The notes below the pieces were generated by a model. It was not told the origin of the DNA and searched no databases. It was given only the letters and a program-made list of their open reading frames with translations. Positions 25,515 to 35,301 of a DNA stretch of 64,000 nt are shown here, in pieces; the stretch's first letter is position 1; each line of letters begins with the position of its first letter. This stretch comes from Cyclobacteriaceae bacterium. GTDB lineage: Bacteria > Bacteroidota > Bacteroidia > Cytophagales > Cyclobacteriaceae. The position numbers and the translations under genes were made by a program. The stretch covers positions 1,054,001-1,118,000 of the forward strand of contig JAHBUD010000001.1 in assembly GCA_019638255.1 (NCBI GenBank), read 5' to 3'.

Positions 25515-26428
25515 GGGTAACCATAGTTGGGTTAGGATTGATTGGAGGATCGATGGCAATCGATCTTCGAAAGGCAGGTTTTGCCTCGGAAGTATTGGGT
25601 GTGGACCTAAATCCTGCGCATGCAGCCCGCGCACTCGAACTCGGCCTGATCGACAAGCTGGAGCGCGAAGATATTGCTCTTGCATCCTCGGATTTAATCC
25701 TCTTATGCATTCCGGTTAATGCGGTAGCGGCATTGTTGCCTACTGTATTGGATAACATTAATGATAATACTGTGGTTGTGGATGTTGGTTCAACAAAAGC
25801 CCGCATCTGTAAAGCAGTTGTGCAACATGCCAGGCGGAATCAGTTTGTTGCTGCACACCCTATTGCCGGAACAGAAAACTCCGGGCCGGATGCAGCTTTT
25901 TCAGGATTGTTCACCAACAAAACAACCATTATCTGTGATCGTGAGCAATCAGCCGACCGAACACTGCATCGTGTATTAAAAATGTTTGATGCACTTAGGA
26001 TGAATGTGATCTATATGCAACCAGAAGAACATGACAAACATGTAGCGTATGTATCACACCTTTCGCATGTAAGTTCTTTCTTACTGGGACAAACCGTGTT
26101 GGATATTGAGAAAGATGAGAAAAATATTTTCGCCCTGGCCGGTAGCGGGTTTGCATCAACCGTTAGGTTAGCTAAAAGTTCACCCACCATGTGGGCTCCT
26201 ATTTTTGAACAGAATATGGAGTACCTCAGCCAGGCATTGCAAGAGTATATCATACACCTACAGCGTTTTCAATATCACTTGATGAAACGGGATACAAAAG
26301 AAATTAACAGGATTATGACGGAAGCAAATCATATTCGAAGAATACTGGATGGATTTGAAAACCCCGCGCAAGAGAAAAGTGTAAACGACATAACACAAAA
26401 AACAGAACAAACCTCATATACGATTTAA
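25511..26428 (+). CDS. tyrA: Prephenate dehydrogenase
   Basis: Oxidative decarboxylation of prephenate to 4-hydroxyphenylpyruvate, the Tyr branch. The 305-residue protein has the N-terminal NAD(P) site VGLGLIGGSMAIDL and the catalytic region AAHPIAGTENSGPDAAF (His), LFTNKTTIICDR and the C-terminal dimerisation helices (HVAYVSHLSHVSSFLLG). No ACT or mutase domain. ATG overlaps the TGA of the aminotransferase gene. An 89-base gap with a possible small ORF separates it from the DAHP synthase. Confidence 0.94.
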   Translation: MRVTIVGLGLIGGSMAIDLRKAGFASEVLGVDLNPAHAARALELGLIDKLEREDIALASSDLILLCIPVNAVAALLPTVLDNINDNTVVVDVGSTKARICKAVVQHARRNQFVAAHPIAGTENSGPDAAFSGLFTNKTTIICDREQSADRTLHRVLKMFDALRMNVIYMQPEEHDKHVAYVSHLSHVSSFLLGQTVLDIEKDEKNIFALAGSGFASTVRLAKSSPTMWAPIFEQNMEYLSQALQEYIIHLQRFQYHLMKRDTKEINRIMTEANHIRRILDGFENPAQEKSVNDITQKTEQTSYTI

Positions 26429-26431
26429 GAC

Positions 26432-26521
26432 ATGAAATGCCCATCAGCAAAGTATACTCAAAGGAATGAGTCAGGCTTGGGCATTCCATTTGACCTAAAA
26501 CAAAAAATTATTAACAGATGA
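26432..26521 (+). CDS. Possible 29-codon linking ORF between tyrA and DAHP synthase
   Basis: ATG 26432 lies 3 bases after the tyrA stop, and the frame ends at TGA 26519-26521, overlapping the next gene's ATG in an ATGA. It exactly bridges an otherwise unusual gap in a tightly coupled operon, so it could carry ribosomes to the next gene. It has no recognised domain and could be chance. Eight-base arms 26436-26443 and 26478-26485 inside it are complementary. Confidence 0.3.
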   Translation: MKCPSAKYTQRNESGLGIPFDLKQKIINR

Positions 26522-27621
26522 AAAAGGAATTACAACTGGAACCAATAAGTGCCTGGGCACCTACTACAAATCGCCCGTTAATCATTAGCGGACCGTGCAG
26601 CGCGGAAACCGAGCAACAGGTCATCACAACAGCAAAGCAATTAGCTGCAACAGGCAGTGTGCATGCGTTGCGTGCAGGTATTTGGAAACCACGCACACGC
26701 CCCGGTCAGTTTGAAGGGATGGGGTTGGAAGGTTTAAACTGGCTTATACAGGCGAAGAAAGAAACGGGGCTGCCTGTTGCCACAGAAGTTGCTAATGCAG
26801 CACACGTGGAGGCTTGCTTAAAACTTGGTGTTGATATTCTTTGGGTAGGGGCAAGGTCAACCGTTAACCCGTTTTCGGTTCAGGAAATTGCCGATGCGCT
26901 CAAGGGTGTTGATGTTCCGGTGTTGGTCAAGAATCCGGTTAACCCCGATCTTGAATTGTGGATTGGTGCGTTGGAGCGTTTGAACAAGGCCGGCATCACC
27001 AAGCTTGCTGCCATTCATCGCGGTTTTTCTTCTTTTGAAAAAGGTCCGTTCCGCAATGCGCCTATGTGGGATATGGCCATAGAATTGAAAACGCGGATAC
27101 CTGAGTTAGATATCATTTGCGATCCCAGCCACATTTGTGGAACGCGTGAATTGATCCCGTTCATTGCTCAAAAAGCATTAGACCTTGACATGGCCGGATT
27201 GATGATTGAAAGTCACATCAATCCCGATGCGGCATGGAGTGATGCGAAGCAGCAGGTAACCCCGGCATCACTTGCTAAAATAGTAAGCGGTTTAATAGCA
27301 CGTACGCCTTCAGCGGAAGATAAAAGCGTGAAGGATGCCTTAAGTGTTTTCCGCGAGCAGATCGATCAGCTCGATGACGAGATCATGCAGAAGTTTGCAG
27401 CCCGTATGAAAATTTCGGAGAAGATAGGTCAGTTCAAAAAGGAAAACCAGGTAACTATTCTTCAAGTAAACCGCTGGGAAGAAATCATTCACACACGTGT
27501 TGCATTGGGATTGGCCATGGGTCTGAGTGAAGAGTTTTCGCGCGAGATGCTCAAACTAGTGCACCAGGAGTCGATACAAGTGCAAACCAAGATAATGAAT
27601 AAAGCAGATGTGAAGGTTTAG
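26518..27621 (+). CDS. DAHP synthase fused to type II chorismate mutase (copy 2)
   Basis: A 367-residue paralogue of the enzyme at 5424-6518 with the same plan: DAHP synthase (IISGPCSAETEQQ, AGIWKPRTRPGQFEG, KNPVNPDLELW, AAIHRGFSSFEK, CDPSHICG) and AroQ chorismate mutase from about residue 280 (FREQIDQLDDEIMQKFAARM, ENQVTILQVNRWEEI). Last gene of the attenuated operon, it supplies both the first shikimate step and prephenate for pheA and tyrA. In related enzymes prephenate or chorismate binding to the mutase part inhibits the DAHP synthase; whether that holds here is not visible. Confidence 0.94.
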   Translation: MKKELQLEPISAWAPTTNRPLIISGPCSAETEQQVITTAKQLAATGSVHALRAGIWKPRTRPGQFEGMGLEGLNWLIQAKKETGLPVATEVANAAHVEACLKLGVDILWVGARSTVNPFSVQEIADALKGVDVPVLVKNPVNPDLELWIGALERLNKAGITKLAAIHRGFSSFEKGPFRNAPMWDMAIELKTRIPELDIICDPSHICGTRELIPFIAQKALDLDMAGLMIESHINPDAAWSDAKQQVTPASLAKIVSGLIARTPSAEDKSVKDALSVFREQIDQLDDEIMQKFAARMKISEKIGQFKKENQVTILQVNRWEEIIHTRVALGLAMGLSEEFSREMLKLVHQESIQVQTKIMNKADVKV

Positions 27622-27676
27622 GGTTTCTGTTTTTACTACAAAGTTTTAGCTTTAGGCTTCTTTTTTGTAACGAAAC

Positions 27677-28378
27677 ATGCCTATGAAGCTCAATGTATTG
27701 CCTTTATGTCTTGCGCTCTTTTGCAGTTCACTGGCAGCGCAGGAAGTTGACAAGAATTACCTGTTGGGGAAATTCAACCCTCACCAGGATCAACGGTTTG
27801 TGCAATTGGATGACCAGCACACCAGTGGGGCGGCAAAGGGCGCTTACTTGCGCAAGGAAACTTATGAAGCTTTTGTGCGCATGACCGAAGCAGCCAAAGC
27901 CGATGGTGTTAATCTGGTGATTATTTCAGCAACCCGTAATTACTTTCAGCAAAAAGCAATTTGGGAAAGAAAATGGACTGCTGAAGCTTCCGTTAAAAAT
28001 GAAACCGAACGTGCTCGTAAAATTTTATTGTTCTCATCCATGCCCGGGACATCACGCCACCATTGGGGAACGGACATGGACCTCAACGACCTGAATAATG
28101 AATACTTTGATTCCGGTGAGGGATTAAAAATATATGAATGGCTCAAAGCCCATGCGCACGAGTATGGATTTTGCCAGCCCTACACATCCAAAGTAAACGG
28201 CCGCACCGGCTATGAAGAAGAACGCTGGCATTGGTCTTACACACCGCTCTCCATACCATTATTAGAGGCCTACAAAAACACCATCAAACTAACCGACATT
28301 AAAGATTTTCTCGGAAGTGACACCGCAACCAAGCTCGATGTGATCGTCAACTATGTTGATGGCGTGGCTTGTAAGTAA
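27677..28378 (+). CDS. M15 family D-Ala-D-Ala carboxypeptidase-like protein
   Basis: A 233-residue secreted zinc peptidase of the VanY/M15B type. Signal peptide residues 1-22 (LPLCLALFCSSLAAQ); an ATG at 27683 is an alternative start. Zinc site: SRHHWGTDMDL (the SxHxxGxxxD motif) and EERWHWSYTP (the ExxWH region). VVISATR and QKAIWERKW are the family's fold-forming blocks. It would trim peptidoglycan stem peptides in the periplasm. It lies alone after the aromatic operon and is convergent with the MscS-like gene. Confidence 0.9.
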   Translation: MPMKLNVLPLCLALFCSSLAAQEVDKNYLLGKFNPHQDQRFVQLDDQHTSGAAKGAYLRKETYEAFVRMTEAAKADGVNLVIISATRNYFQQKAIWERKWTAEASVKNETERARKILLFSSMPGTSRHHWGTDMDLNDLNNEYFDSGEGLKIYEWLKAHAHEYGFCQPYTSKVNGRTGYEEERWHWSYTPLSIPLLEAYKNTIKLTDIKDFLGSDTATKLDVIVNYVDGVACK

Positions 28379-28394
28379 TGGTTTACTGATGCAC

Positions 28395-29447
28395 TTACGC
28401 AGGTTTGTGTAAATGAATTGTTTGCGTAGGATAGGCAAACTCAATTCCATCTTTTTCAAAAGCCTCGTATATCCTGAAGTTCACATCCTGAATGATGTCC
28501 ATGTATTGTTTGTAGTCGGCACTTTCTACAAAAAACACCACTTCAAAGTTCAGGCTAAAGTCACCATAGGTTGCGAAGTGCACCCGATCAGGTGTGGTTA
28601 GGGGTTCACTTTCAACAATCCTGGTAATGATCTCGGGTATGCGTTTTAGTTTTTCGAGTGGTGTTCCGTACACCACGCCCACGTTAAACAGTGCCCGTCT
28701 TTTTTCCAGCCTTCTGAAATTATGGATACGTGAGCCGGTTAAGTTGCTGTTTGAAATGACCAATTGCTCACCCGATATGCTTTTAATGCGCGTGGTTTTA
28801 ATACCAATAAATTCAACCGTTCCTCTTTTGTCATCTACCACAATAAAATCGCCCACCTCAAACGGTCTGTCAAAAAAGATCACAAAGTAATTGAACAAGT
28901 CGCCTAAAATATTTTGTGCAGCAAGGGCGATGGCTATACCACCAATACCCAACCCGGTAATAATAGCAGTAACATCATAACCCAGGTTATCAAAAAGAAA
29001 AACAGCACCCAGTGCCCACACGGCAATGTTTATCACCACCATAATACCGGTGATCTGCTTTAGCTTGGCTTCTCCGTTTTCCTGTTTCAACACATAGGTC
29101 TCCAGTGCTTTACGGATAACGGTGAGGATAATGCGGATAACGAAGTAGAGGATAACCGCTGACGTAACTACGGTAACCAATCGCGAGATGCGGTCGGAGA
29201 GGTGCAGGTAGTGAACACCCCAGTAGAAGATAGCATAATTCAGGATAGGTAAGCCAAATCGCTCAAGTCCCAGTACGATGTAATCATCTACTTTATTATC
29301 GGTTCTGTCGGCAAGTGCTTTGAGCCGGTTAAGCAGGTTCTTGCGGAAAAGTCTTAACAATAAAATACCACCTACGATAATGGCGGTAGCAATGGCATAT
29401 TCCTGTACGGTGTTGTTGAAATACGTTTTTTCGAGAATTTCTTCCAT
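28395..29447 (-). CDS. MscS-family mechanosensitive channel
   Basis: A 350-residue membrane protein: four to five hydrophobic helices in the first ~190 residues, the pore-lining helix GLGIGGIAIALAAQNILGD, the beta domain (FDRPFEVGDFIVVDDKRGTVEFIGIKTTRI) and the alpha/beta C-terminal domain. It likely releases solutes on osmotic downshock. The ATG at 29447 is used; a longer frame to 29486 adds 13 polar residues. Between it and the next gene is a REP-like palindrome. Confidence 0.9.
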   Translation of the reverse strand: MEEILEKTYFNNTVQEYAIATAIIVGGILLLRLFRKNLLNRLKALADRTDNKVDDYIVLGLERFGLPILNYAIFYWGVHYLHLSDRISRLVTVVTSAVILYFVIRIILTVIRKALETYVLKQENGEAKLKQITGIMVVINIAVWALGAVFLFDNLGYDVTAIITGLGIGGIAIALAAQNILGDLFNYFVIFFDRPFEVGDFIVVDDKRGTVEFIGIKTTRIKSISGEQLVISNSNLTGSRIHNFRRLEKRRALFNVGVVYGTPLEKLKRIPEIITRIVESEPLTTPDRVHFATYGDFSLNFEVVFFVESADYKQYMDIIQDVNFRIYEAFEKDGIEFAYPTQTIHLHKPA

Positions 29448-29559
29448 CTTTTTACCTGTAATTGTTTCCGTAGTAAAGGTAATCACTGACTGCTTTTTTA
29501 GCCCCCGATTTAGTGGTTAAAAACGTAAAATTTGTTCACCGGACCTCATTAAAAACCAC

Positions 29560-29604
29560 GTCATTGCGAGCCTGCCTGCGGTAGGCAGGCTCCCTTGCAA
29601 TGAC
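29560..29604. repeat. REP-like intergenic palindrome
   Basis: Two nested inverted repeats: GTCATTGC/GCAATGAC (29560-29567 with 29597-29604) outside, and GAGCCTGCCT/AGGCAGGCTC (29568-29577 with 29583-29592) inside. The GTCATTGCGAG outer sequence is a known recurring palindrome in many Bacteroidota and other genomes, usually found between genes. It is the only copy I found in this window. Confidence 0.7.
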
Positions 29605-29733
29605 ATTACCGTGTTGCGTCATATTTCTAACCTATACTACTGAAAGTAAAAAGTTTACCCAAGAATTAATACAATCGTGCCATGATTGTCCGTTAATTTT
29701 TCGAAATTTCATTTCCTAAATCCTTTACCCTTT

Positions 29734-32700
29734 ATGAAAAACCTTCCTTGGAAAAAGATCGCCATCGGTGTGGTCGGTGTGGGCATTTTTGCTGCTGCTT
29801 TATTTTACGGTATTACCAGCAAAGGCACACGTGAGCCAAAGGGCTACCTGAATCCCGCTTTCGCTGAATATATTTCTTCTTATACTTCCGGTGTGGTCAG
29901 CTCGGTATCGGGCATCCGCATCGTGTTGGTAAACCCGGCCGTTGATGATAATGCGGTAGGCAGTGAATCAACAGTTAAATTATTTTCATTTAGCCCTGCA
30001 TTAAAAGGCAAAGCAGTTTGGCTGGATAAAAACACAATAGAGTTTCGTCCGGAAGGACGATTGGTTTCCGGACAACGGTACGAAGTGAATTTCAATTTGT
30101 CTCGCCTGGTGGATGTACCCTCAACACTATCAAATTTTGTTTACTCTTTTCAGGTTATGCCTCAGCACTATGAACTAACCATCGATAACATAAAGCCTTA
30201 TGTAAAGTCAGAGTTAACGCGTCAAAAAATTGAAGGGGCTTTATATACTTCTGATTTTGCTGATGGCGCTGTTGTTGAAAAGTTGCTCAGCGCACAGCAG
30301 GAGGGAAAGAACTTAACGGTAACGTGGAGTCATAGTAGTGAAGGCAAACAACATACGTTCAGTATTGAAGAAGTTATACGTAAGGAAGAAGCCAGCAAAG
30401 TAATTGTTACGGTAAATGGTGATGGCATTGGCATTAGCCAGTCATCAATCCAGGAGATTGAGATACCCGCCTTAAATGATTTCAAAGTAATGAATGTTCG
30501 GGTCGACCAGGGCTCTACTCAACATGTTGTTGTCCAGTTTTCAGATCCGCTCAGCGAAAAGCAAAACCTGGATGGCCTGATCCGCATCAGCGGTTTATCA
30601 AGTTTGGATTTTGAAGTGCGCGATAACGAGGTTCGGGTGTATCCTTCCGTTCGGCAAACCGGAAGCAAAACAATGACCATCGAAGCAGGCATCCGCAACA
30701 TTTTGAACTTCCGCATGAAGGAGGGAGGATCGTTCGATATTCAATTTGAAGAGCTGAAACCTGCGGTTCGGTTTACCGGTAAAGGCAACATCTTACCAAG
30801 TTCCGATGGATTGATACTTCCTTTTGAAGCTGTGAACCTGAAGATGGTGGAGGTACAGATCGTAAGGATTTTTGAAAATAATATCGTTCAGTTTTTACAG
30901 GTAAACAATTATGAAGGCAGCTCGGAATTGCGAAGGGTAGGGAAGCCGGTGTTGAAGAAAATTATTTCGCTTGAAAATTCAGGTGTAACGGATTTGGGCA
31001 AGTGGAACCGCTTCACACTCGACCTCGCCACCTTGATCAATGCAGAGCCTGGCGCGATCTACCAGGTGAGGATCAACATTAAAAAATCACACACGGCATT
31101 AGCCTGTAATGAAGGAGAAGAGCAGTCCTCATCCGGATTTGATCACGAGGAAGATTGGTCGGGCGGAGAAAATGAATACAGTTATTGGGATTCGTATGAT
31201 GACTATTATTATGGCTACGAGTACGATTGGCAAGAGCGCGATAATCCCTGCCACTCGTCATACTATACAGGACAACGCAACATCAAGAAGAATGTTATTG
31301 CTTCTGATCTGGGCCTAATCGCTAAACGCGGAGGCGATGGAAGTACCGTAGTATTTGTTAACGACTTAAAAACCACTCAGCCGCTTTCGGGTGTAACATT
31401 GGAACTCTATAATTATCAGCAGCAAGTTATTGGTTCGGCTTCAACCGGTAATGATGGAAAGGCAACGATTAGTGCCAAGGAAATTCCTTTCGCGCTTGTG
31501 GCCAAAAGCGGTTCGCAACGCGGATACTTACGGTTACCCGATGGAGAGTCGTTATCGTTAAGCAATTTTGATGTTGGAGGCGAGCGGGTTAACAAAGGAC
31601 TGAAAGGATTTATTTATGGTGAACGTGGTGTGTGGAGGCCAGGCGATTCGCTTTACCTCACGTTTATGCTGGAAGACAAACTGAAACTCATACCGCCATC
31701 ACACCCTGTGGTGTTTGAGCTTCAAAATCCTTTCGGACAAGTTACGAGCCGGTTGGTGCGTTCCAGCAGTGAAAATGGATTTTACAAATTCGCTACCCTC
31801 ACAGCATCCGATGCCCCCACTGGAAATTGGATGGCGCGTGTAAAAGTTGGCGGAACGGAATTTACCCAAGCTGTAAAAATCGAAACGGTAAAGCCAAACC
31901 GGTTAAAGATCAACCTTGATTTTGGTGTGGATAAAATCACGGTCGGCACGAACAATATATCGGGAAACCTGAATGTGAATTGGTTACACGGTGCCCCGGG
32001 CAAAAATCTGATGGCTGAATTTGAGGTATTGCTCACCAAGGCTGAAACTAAATTTTCAAAATATCCGGAGTATACGTTTGAAGATCCCTCGAAAGAATTT
32101 TACAGTGAAGCGCAAACTATTTTTAGTGGCTATACCGATGGCGAAGGAAATGCCCGTGTTAATTTTTCACTGGAGCCCACCACTTCTGCACCAGGAGCGC
32201 TCAATGCGCTGATTCGAGGAAAGGTTTTTGAAGAGAGCGGGAATTTTTCCATCGATCGGTTTAGTATTCCGTATTACCCCTACCGCTCTTTTACTGGCAT
32301 ACGGTTGCCATTGGGTGATAAAGCGCGTGGCATGCTTCTTACCGACACCACACATACAGTTGATGTAGTTACGGTTGATGCAGAAGGAAATCCTGTTTCG
32401 CGCGATCGGGTGGAGGTGTCGATTCATAAACTTCGTTGGCGTTCGTGGTGGGATACTTCTGAAGAAAGCCCGGTGTACATGAGTGATTACTATGCAACAT
32501 TGGTCAGTAAAGGAACCGTGCGTACAGCTAATGGTAAAGGCCAATGGAATTTCAAAATCAAATATCCCGAATGGGGTCGCTATCTGGTAAAAGCTGTTGA
32601 CCCAATATCTGGTCACAGTACAGCAAAGATTGTTTACATTGATTGGCCGGGTTGGGCCGGACGCGCGCGTGGTGGAAGTGAGGGCGCGACCATGCTTACC

Positions 32701-35301
32701 TTTTCATCCGATAAGTCAACCTATACCATTGGTGAGAAGGCAAGCATCGTGATTCCCGGTAGTGGTACAGGTCGTGCCTTGGTGAGCATCGAAAATGGTA
32801 GTCGTGTTATTGAAAATTATTGGGTCGATACAAAGCAGGGCGATACACCTTTTAACTTCACGGTTACCCGTGATATGACGCCCAATGTTTTTGTTCATGT
32901 AACTCAAATCCAACCGCATGCACAAACCGTTAACGATTCGCCTATTCGTATGTATGGCGTTATACCCATTGGTGTGGAAGACCCACAAACACATCTTGAA
33001 CCGATACTTACCATGCCCGATGTACTCGAACCTGGACAGGAGGTAGTGATCCGGGTTTCTGAAAAGTCGAAACGCAAAATGACATACACTCTTGCGCTGG
33101 TGGATGAAGGTTTATTAGACCTCACGCGTTTCAAAACACCCGATCCGTGGAAGCGCTTTTATGCCCGCGAAGCACTGGGTGTAAAAACCTGGGATTTATA
33201 CGACTATGTGATGGGCGCTTTCGGTTCGCGCATTGAAAGGTTGTTGGCAGTGGGTGGTGATATGGCTTTGATGGCCGGTAAGGAAGATGATGCCAAAGCC
33301 AATCGCTTTAAACCCGTAGTGAAGTTTCTTGGGCCCTTTACCTTAACGGGAGGGAGCAATGAACATAAGTTTATAATGCCGCAATACATCGGCTCAGTAA
33401 AAACTATGGTGGTTGCGGGCTTCGAAGGTGCTTATGGCTCTGCTGAAAAGGCAACGCCTGTTCGTAAGCCGCTCATGGTGTTGGCAACACTTCCACGTGT
33501 GCTTGGTCCGGAAGAGAAATTAAAGCTACCGGTCACACTCTTTACTATGGATAAAAATATCCGCAATGTAAAAGTTGAAATAAAAACAACGGGCCCATTG
33601 CAGGTTCGTGAAAGCTCACAAACCGTAAACATGGTTGACGCTGACCAAACCGTGGAGTTTGATTTATCGGTGCTTGGTTCGCTTGGTGTTGGCAAAGTTG
33701 AAGTTGTGGCCACTTCCGGAAACTTTAAGGCCAGCGATGTAATTGAAATTGACATACGCAATCCGAATCCTCCGGTAACAAAAGTTCAGGAAACCATACT
33801 GGAAGCCGGAAAATCGTGGACGGCAAATGTTCTTGGTGCAGGCATGACTGGAACCAATACAGCAACGCTGGAAATTTCTTCCCTGCCTCCAATCAACCTG
33901 GAGCAGCGCATGAAATATCTGCTGCAATATCCGTATGGTTGCATTGAACAGACTACCTCTTCGGTTTTCCCCCAGTTGTATTTGGATCAGGTTAAAGCAT
34001 TAAACGATGGCGAACGCTCTATGATTCAATCGAATGTGAAGGCTGGTATTGAACGACTGAAATCATTCCATCAGCGTGATGGTGGTTTTGGATATTGGCC
34101 CGGTGCCGAAAATGCCGACAGTTGGTCGACTACTTATGCCGGACATTTTTTGGCTGAAGCAGAAGCTAAAGGCTATCTCGTTCCGAATGATATGCTAAAG
34201 CGATGGAAGAAATATCAGCGGACAAAAGCCCAAGCCTGGCGAAGAAATCAGGAGGCCTACAGCAGTGAATTGATTCAGGCGTATCGCTTGTATTCACTGG
34301 CTCTTGCGGGGGATCCTGAGTTGGGTGCCATGAACAGGTTGCGCGAGCAAACGAATTTACCGGCAACGGCAGCGTGGATGTTGGCAGCAGCCTATGCCAA
34401 AGCCGGTCAGCCGGAAGCGGCAAGAGCATTGGTGGCCAATATTTCAACAACGATTAAACCCTATCAGGAGATGGCGTATACCTATGGATCAGACCTCCGT
34501 GACAAAGCCATTATTCTGGAAACGTTGGTCTTGCTGGGCGAACGCACCAAAGGGTTTGAAATCCTGAAAGATATTTCCGCTTCATTGAGCAACACATCGT
34601 ACTGGATGAGCACCCAAACAATAGCGTGGTGTTTAAAATCGGTAGGATCATTTGCCGGAACAGAGAAACGCGGAGCACTGAAATTCAACTACAGTTATAA
34701 CGGTAAGGAAAGTTCGGCCACCACGGAATTACCCATAGCCCAGGTGCCCATACAGGTTGATGGCGTAAAATCCAATGCACTGAAGGTGGTGAGTGAAAGC
34801 AGCGGCACCTTGTTCGTGCGGTTGATTACCGAAGGCATACCGGCCCGGGGTGAGGAAACAGAAGAATCAAGTAATTTAAATTTGTCCATTGTATATACCG
34901 ATGTGGACGGCCGCATGCTGGACCCTACACGGTTGGAGCAAGGCAAAGAATTTATTGCCTCTGTTACAGTTTCAAATCCGGGCATACGCGGCCCGTATAA
35001 GAACCTGGCCCTTAACCAGATTTTTCCTTCTGGTTGGGAGATCAACAACTTACGGTTGGATGAAGCCGAGAGCAGGTTAGGAGGAGATGTTCCTACGTAT
35101 CAGGACATTCGCGATGATCGGGTGTATACTTATTTTGATTTGGGAACTAACCAGCGTAAAACGTTTCAGGTCATGCTGACGGCCAGCTATGCAGGCTCGT
35201 ACTATTTGCCAGCGGTAAGTTGTGAAGCTATGTATGATCGTTCGATTTACGCCCGCAGAAAGGGTCAGGTTGTAGAGGTAGTGAAAGCTTCAGGAATTTA
35301 A
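29734..35301 (+). CDS. Alpha-2-macroglobulin family protein
   Basis: A 1855-residue bacterial alpha-2-macroglobulin. One N-terminal membrane anchor (about residues 7-24) and no lipobox Cys, unlike E. coli YfhM. Repeated MG-type domains, a bait-like region, and the thioester motif GCIEQ with Cys1403 (codon 33940-33942) intact, followed by an alpha-helical thioester domain (FGYWPGAENADSWSTTYAGH). A Glu/Asp/Tyr-rich insert near residues 455-515 is unusual. Such proteins trap proteases in the periplasm, and the gene pairs with pbpC as in E. coli. ATG 29734 chosen; the TTG at 29686 adds unlikely residues. Confidence 0.92.
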   Translation: MKNLPWKKIAIGVVGVGIFAAALFYGITSKGTREPKGYLNPAFAEYISSYTSGVVSSVSGIRIVLVNPAVDDNAVGSESTVKLFSFSPALKGKAVWLDKNTIEFRPEGRLVSGQRYEVNFNLSRLVDVPSTLSNFVYSFQVMPQHYELTIDNIKPYVKSELTRQKIEGALYTSDFADGAVVEKLLSAQQEGKNLTVTWSHSSEGKQHTFSIEEVIRKEEASKVIVTVNGDGIGISQSSIQEIEIPALNDFKVMNVRVDQGSTQHVVVQFSDPLSEKQNLDGLIRISGLSSLDFEVRDNEVRVYPSVRQTGSKTMTIEAGIRNILNFRMKEGGSFDIQFEELKPAVRFTGKGNILPSSDGLILPFEAVNLKMVEVQIVRIFENNIVQFLQVNNYEGSSELRRVGKPVLKKIISLENSGVTDLGKWNRFTLDLATLINAEPGAIYQVRINIKKSHTALACNEGEEQSSSGFDHEEDWSGGENEYSYWDSYDDYYYGYEYDWQERDNPCHSSYYTGQRNIKKNVIASDLGLIAKRGGDGSTVVFVNDLKTTQPLSGVTLELYNYQQQVIGSASTGNDGKATISAKEIPFALVAKSGSQRGYLRLPDGESLSLSNFDVGGERVNKGLKGFIYGERGVWRPGDSLYLTFMLEDKLKLIPPSHPVVFELQNPFGQVTSRLVRSSSENGFYKFATLTASDAPTGNWMARVKVGGTEFTQAVKIETVKPNRLKINLDFGVDKITVGTNNISGNLNVNWLHGAPGKNLMAEFEVLLTKAETKFSKYPEYTFEDPSKEFYSEAQTIFSGYTDGEGNARVNFSLEPTTSAPGALNALIRGKVFEESGNFSIDRFSIPYYPYRSFTGIRLPLGDKARGMLLTDTTHTVDVVTVDAEGNPVSRDRVEVSIHKLRWRSWWDTSEESPVYMSDYYATLVSKGTVRTANGKGQWNFKIKYPEWGRYLVKAVDPISGHSTAKIVYIDWPGWAGRARGGSEGATMLTFSSDKSTYTIGEKASIVIPGSGTGRALVSIENGSRVIENYWVDTKQGDTPFNFTVTRDMTPNVFVHVTQIQPHAQTVNDSPIRMYGVIPIGVEDPQTHLEPILTMPDVLEPGQEVVIRVSEKSKRKMTYTLALVDEGLLDLTRFKTPDPWKRFYAREALGVKTWDLYDYVMGAFGSRIERLLAVGGDMALMAGKEDDAKANRFKPVVKFLGPFTLTGGSNEHKFIMPQYIGSVKTMVVAGFEGAYGSAEKATPVRKPLMVLATLPRVLGPEEKLKLPVTLFTMDKNIRNVKVEIKTTGPLQVRESSQTVNMVDADQTVEFDLSVLGSLGVGKVEVVATSGNFKASDVIEIDIRNPNPPVTKVQETILEAGKSWTANVLGAGMTGTNTATLEISSLPPINLEQRMKYLLQYPYGCIEQTTSSVFPQLYLDQVKALNDGERSMIQSNVKAGIERLKSFHQRDGGFGYWPGAENADSWSTTYAGHFLAEAEAKGYLVPNDMLKRWKKYQRTKAQAWRRNQEAYSSELIQAYRLYSLALAGDPELGAMNRLREQTNLPATAAWMLAAAYAKAGQPEAARALVANISTTIKPYQEMAYTYGSDLRDKAIILETLVLLGERTKGFEILKDISASLSNTSYWMSTQTIAWCLKSVGSFAGTEKRGALKFNYSYNGKESSATTELPIAQVPIQVDGVKSNALKVVSESSGTLFVRLITEGIPARGEETEESSNLNLSIVYTDVDGRMLDPTRLEQGKEFIASVTVSNPGIRGPYKNLALNQIFPSGWEINNLRLDEAESRLGGDVPTYQDIRDDRVYTYFDLGTNQRKTFQVMLTASYAGSYYLPAVSCEAMYDRSIYARRKGQVVEVVKASGI

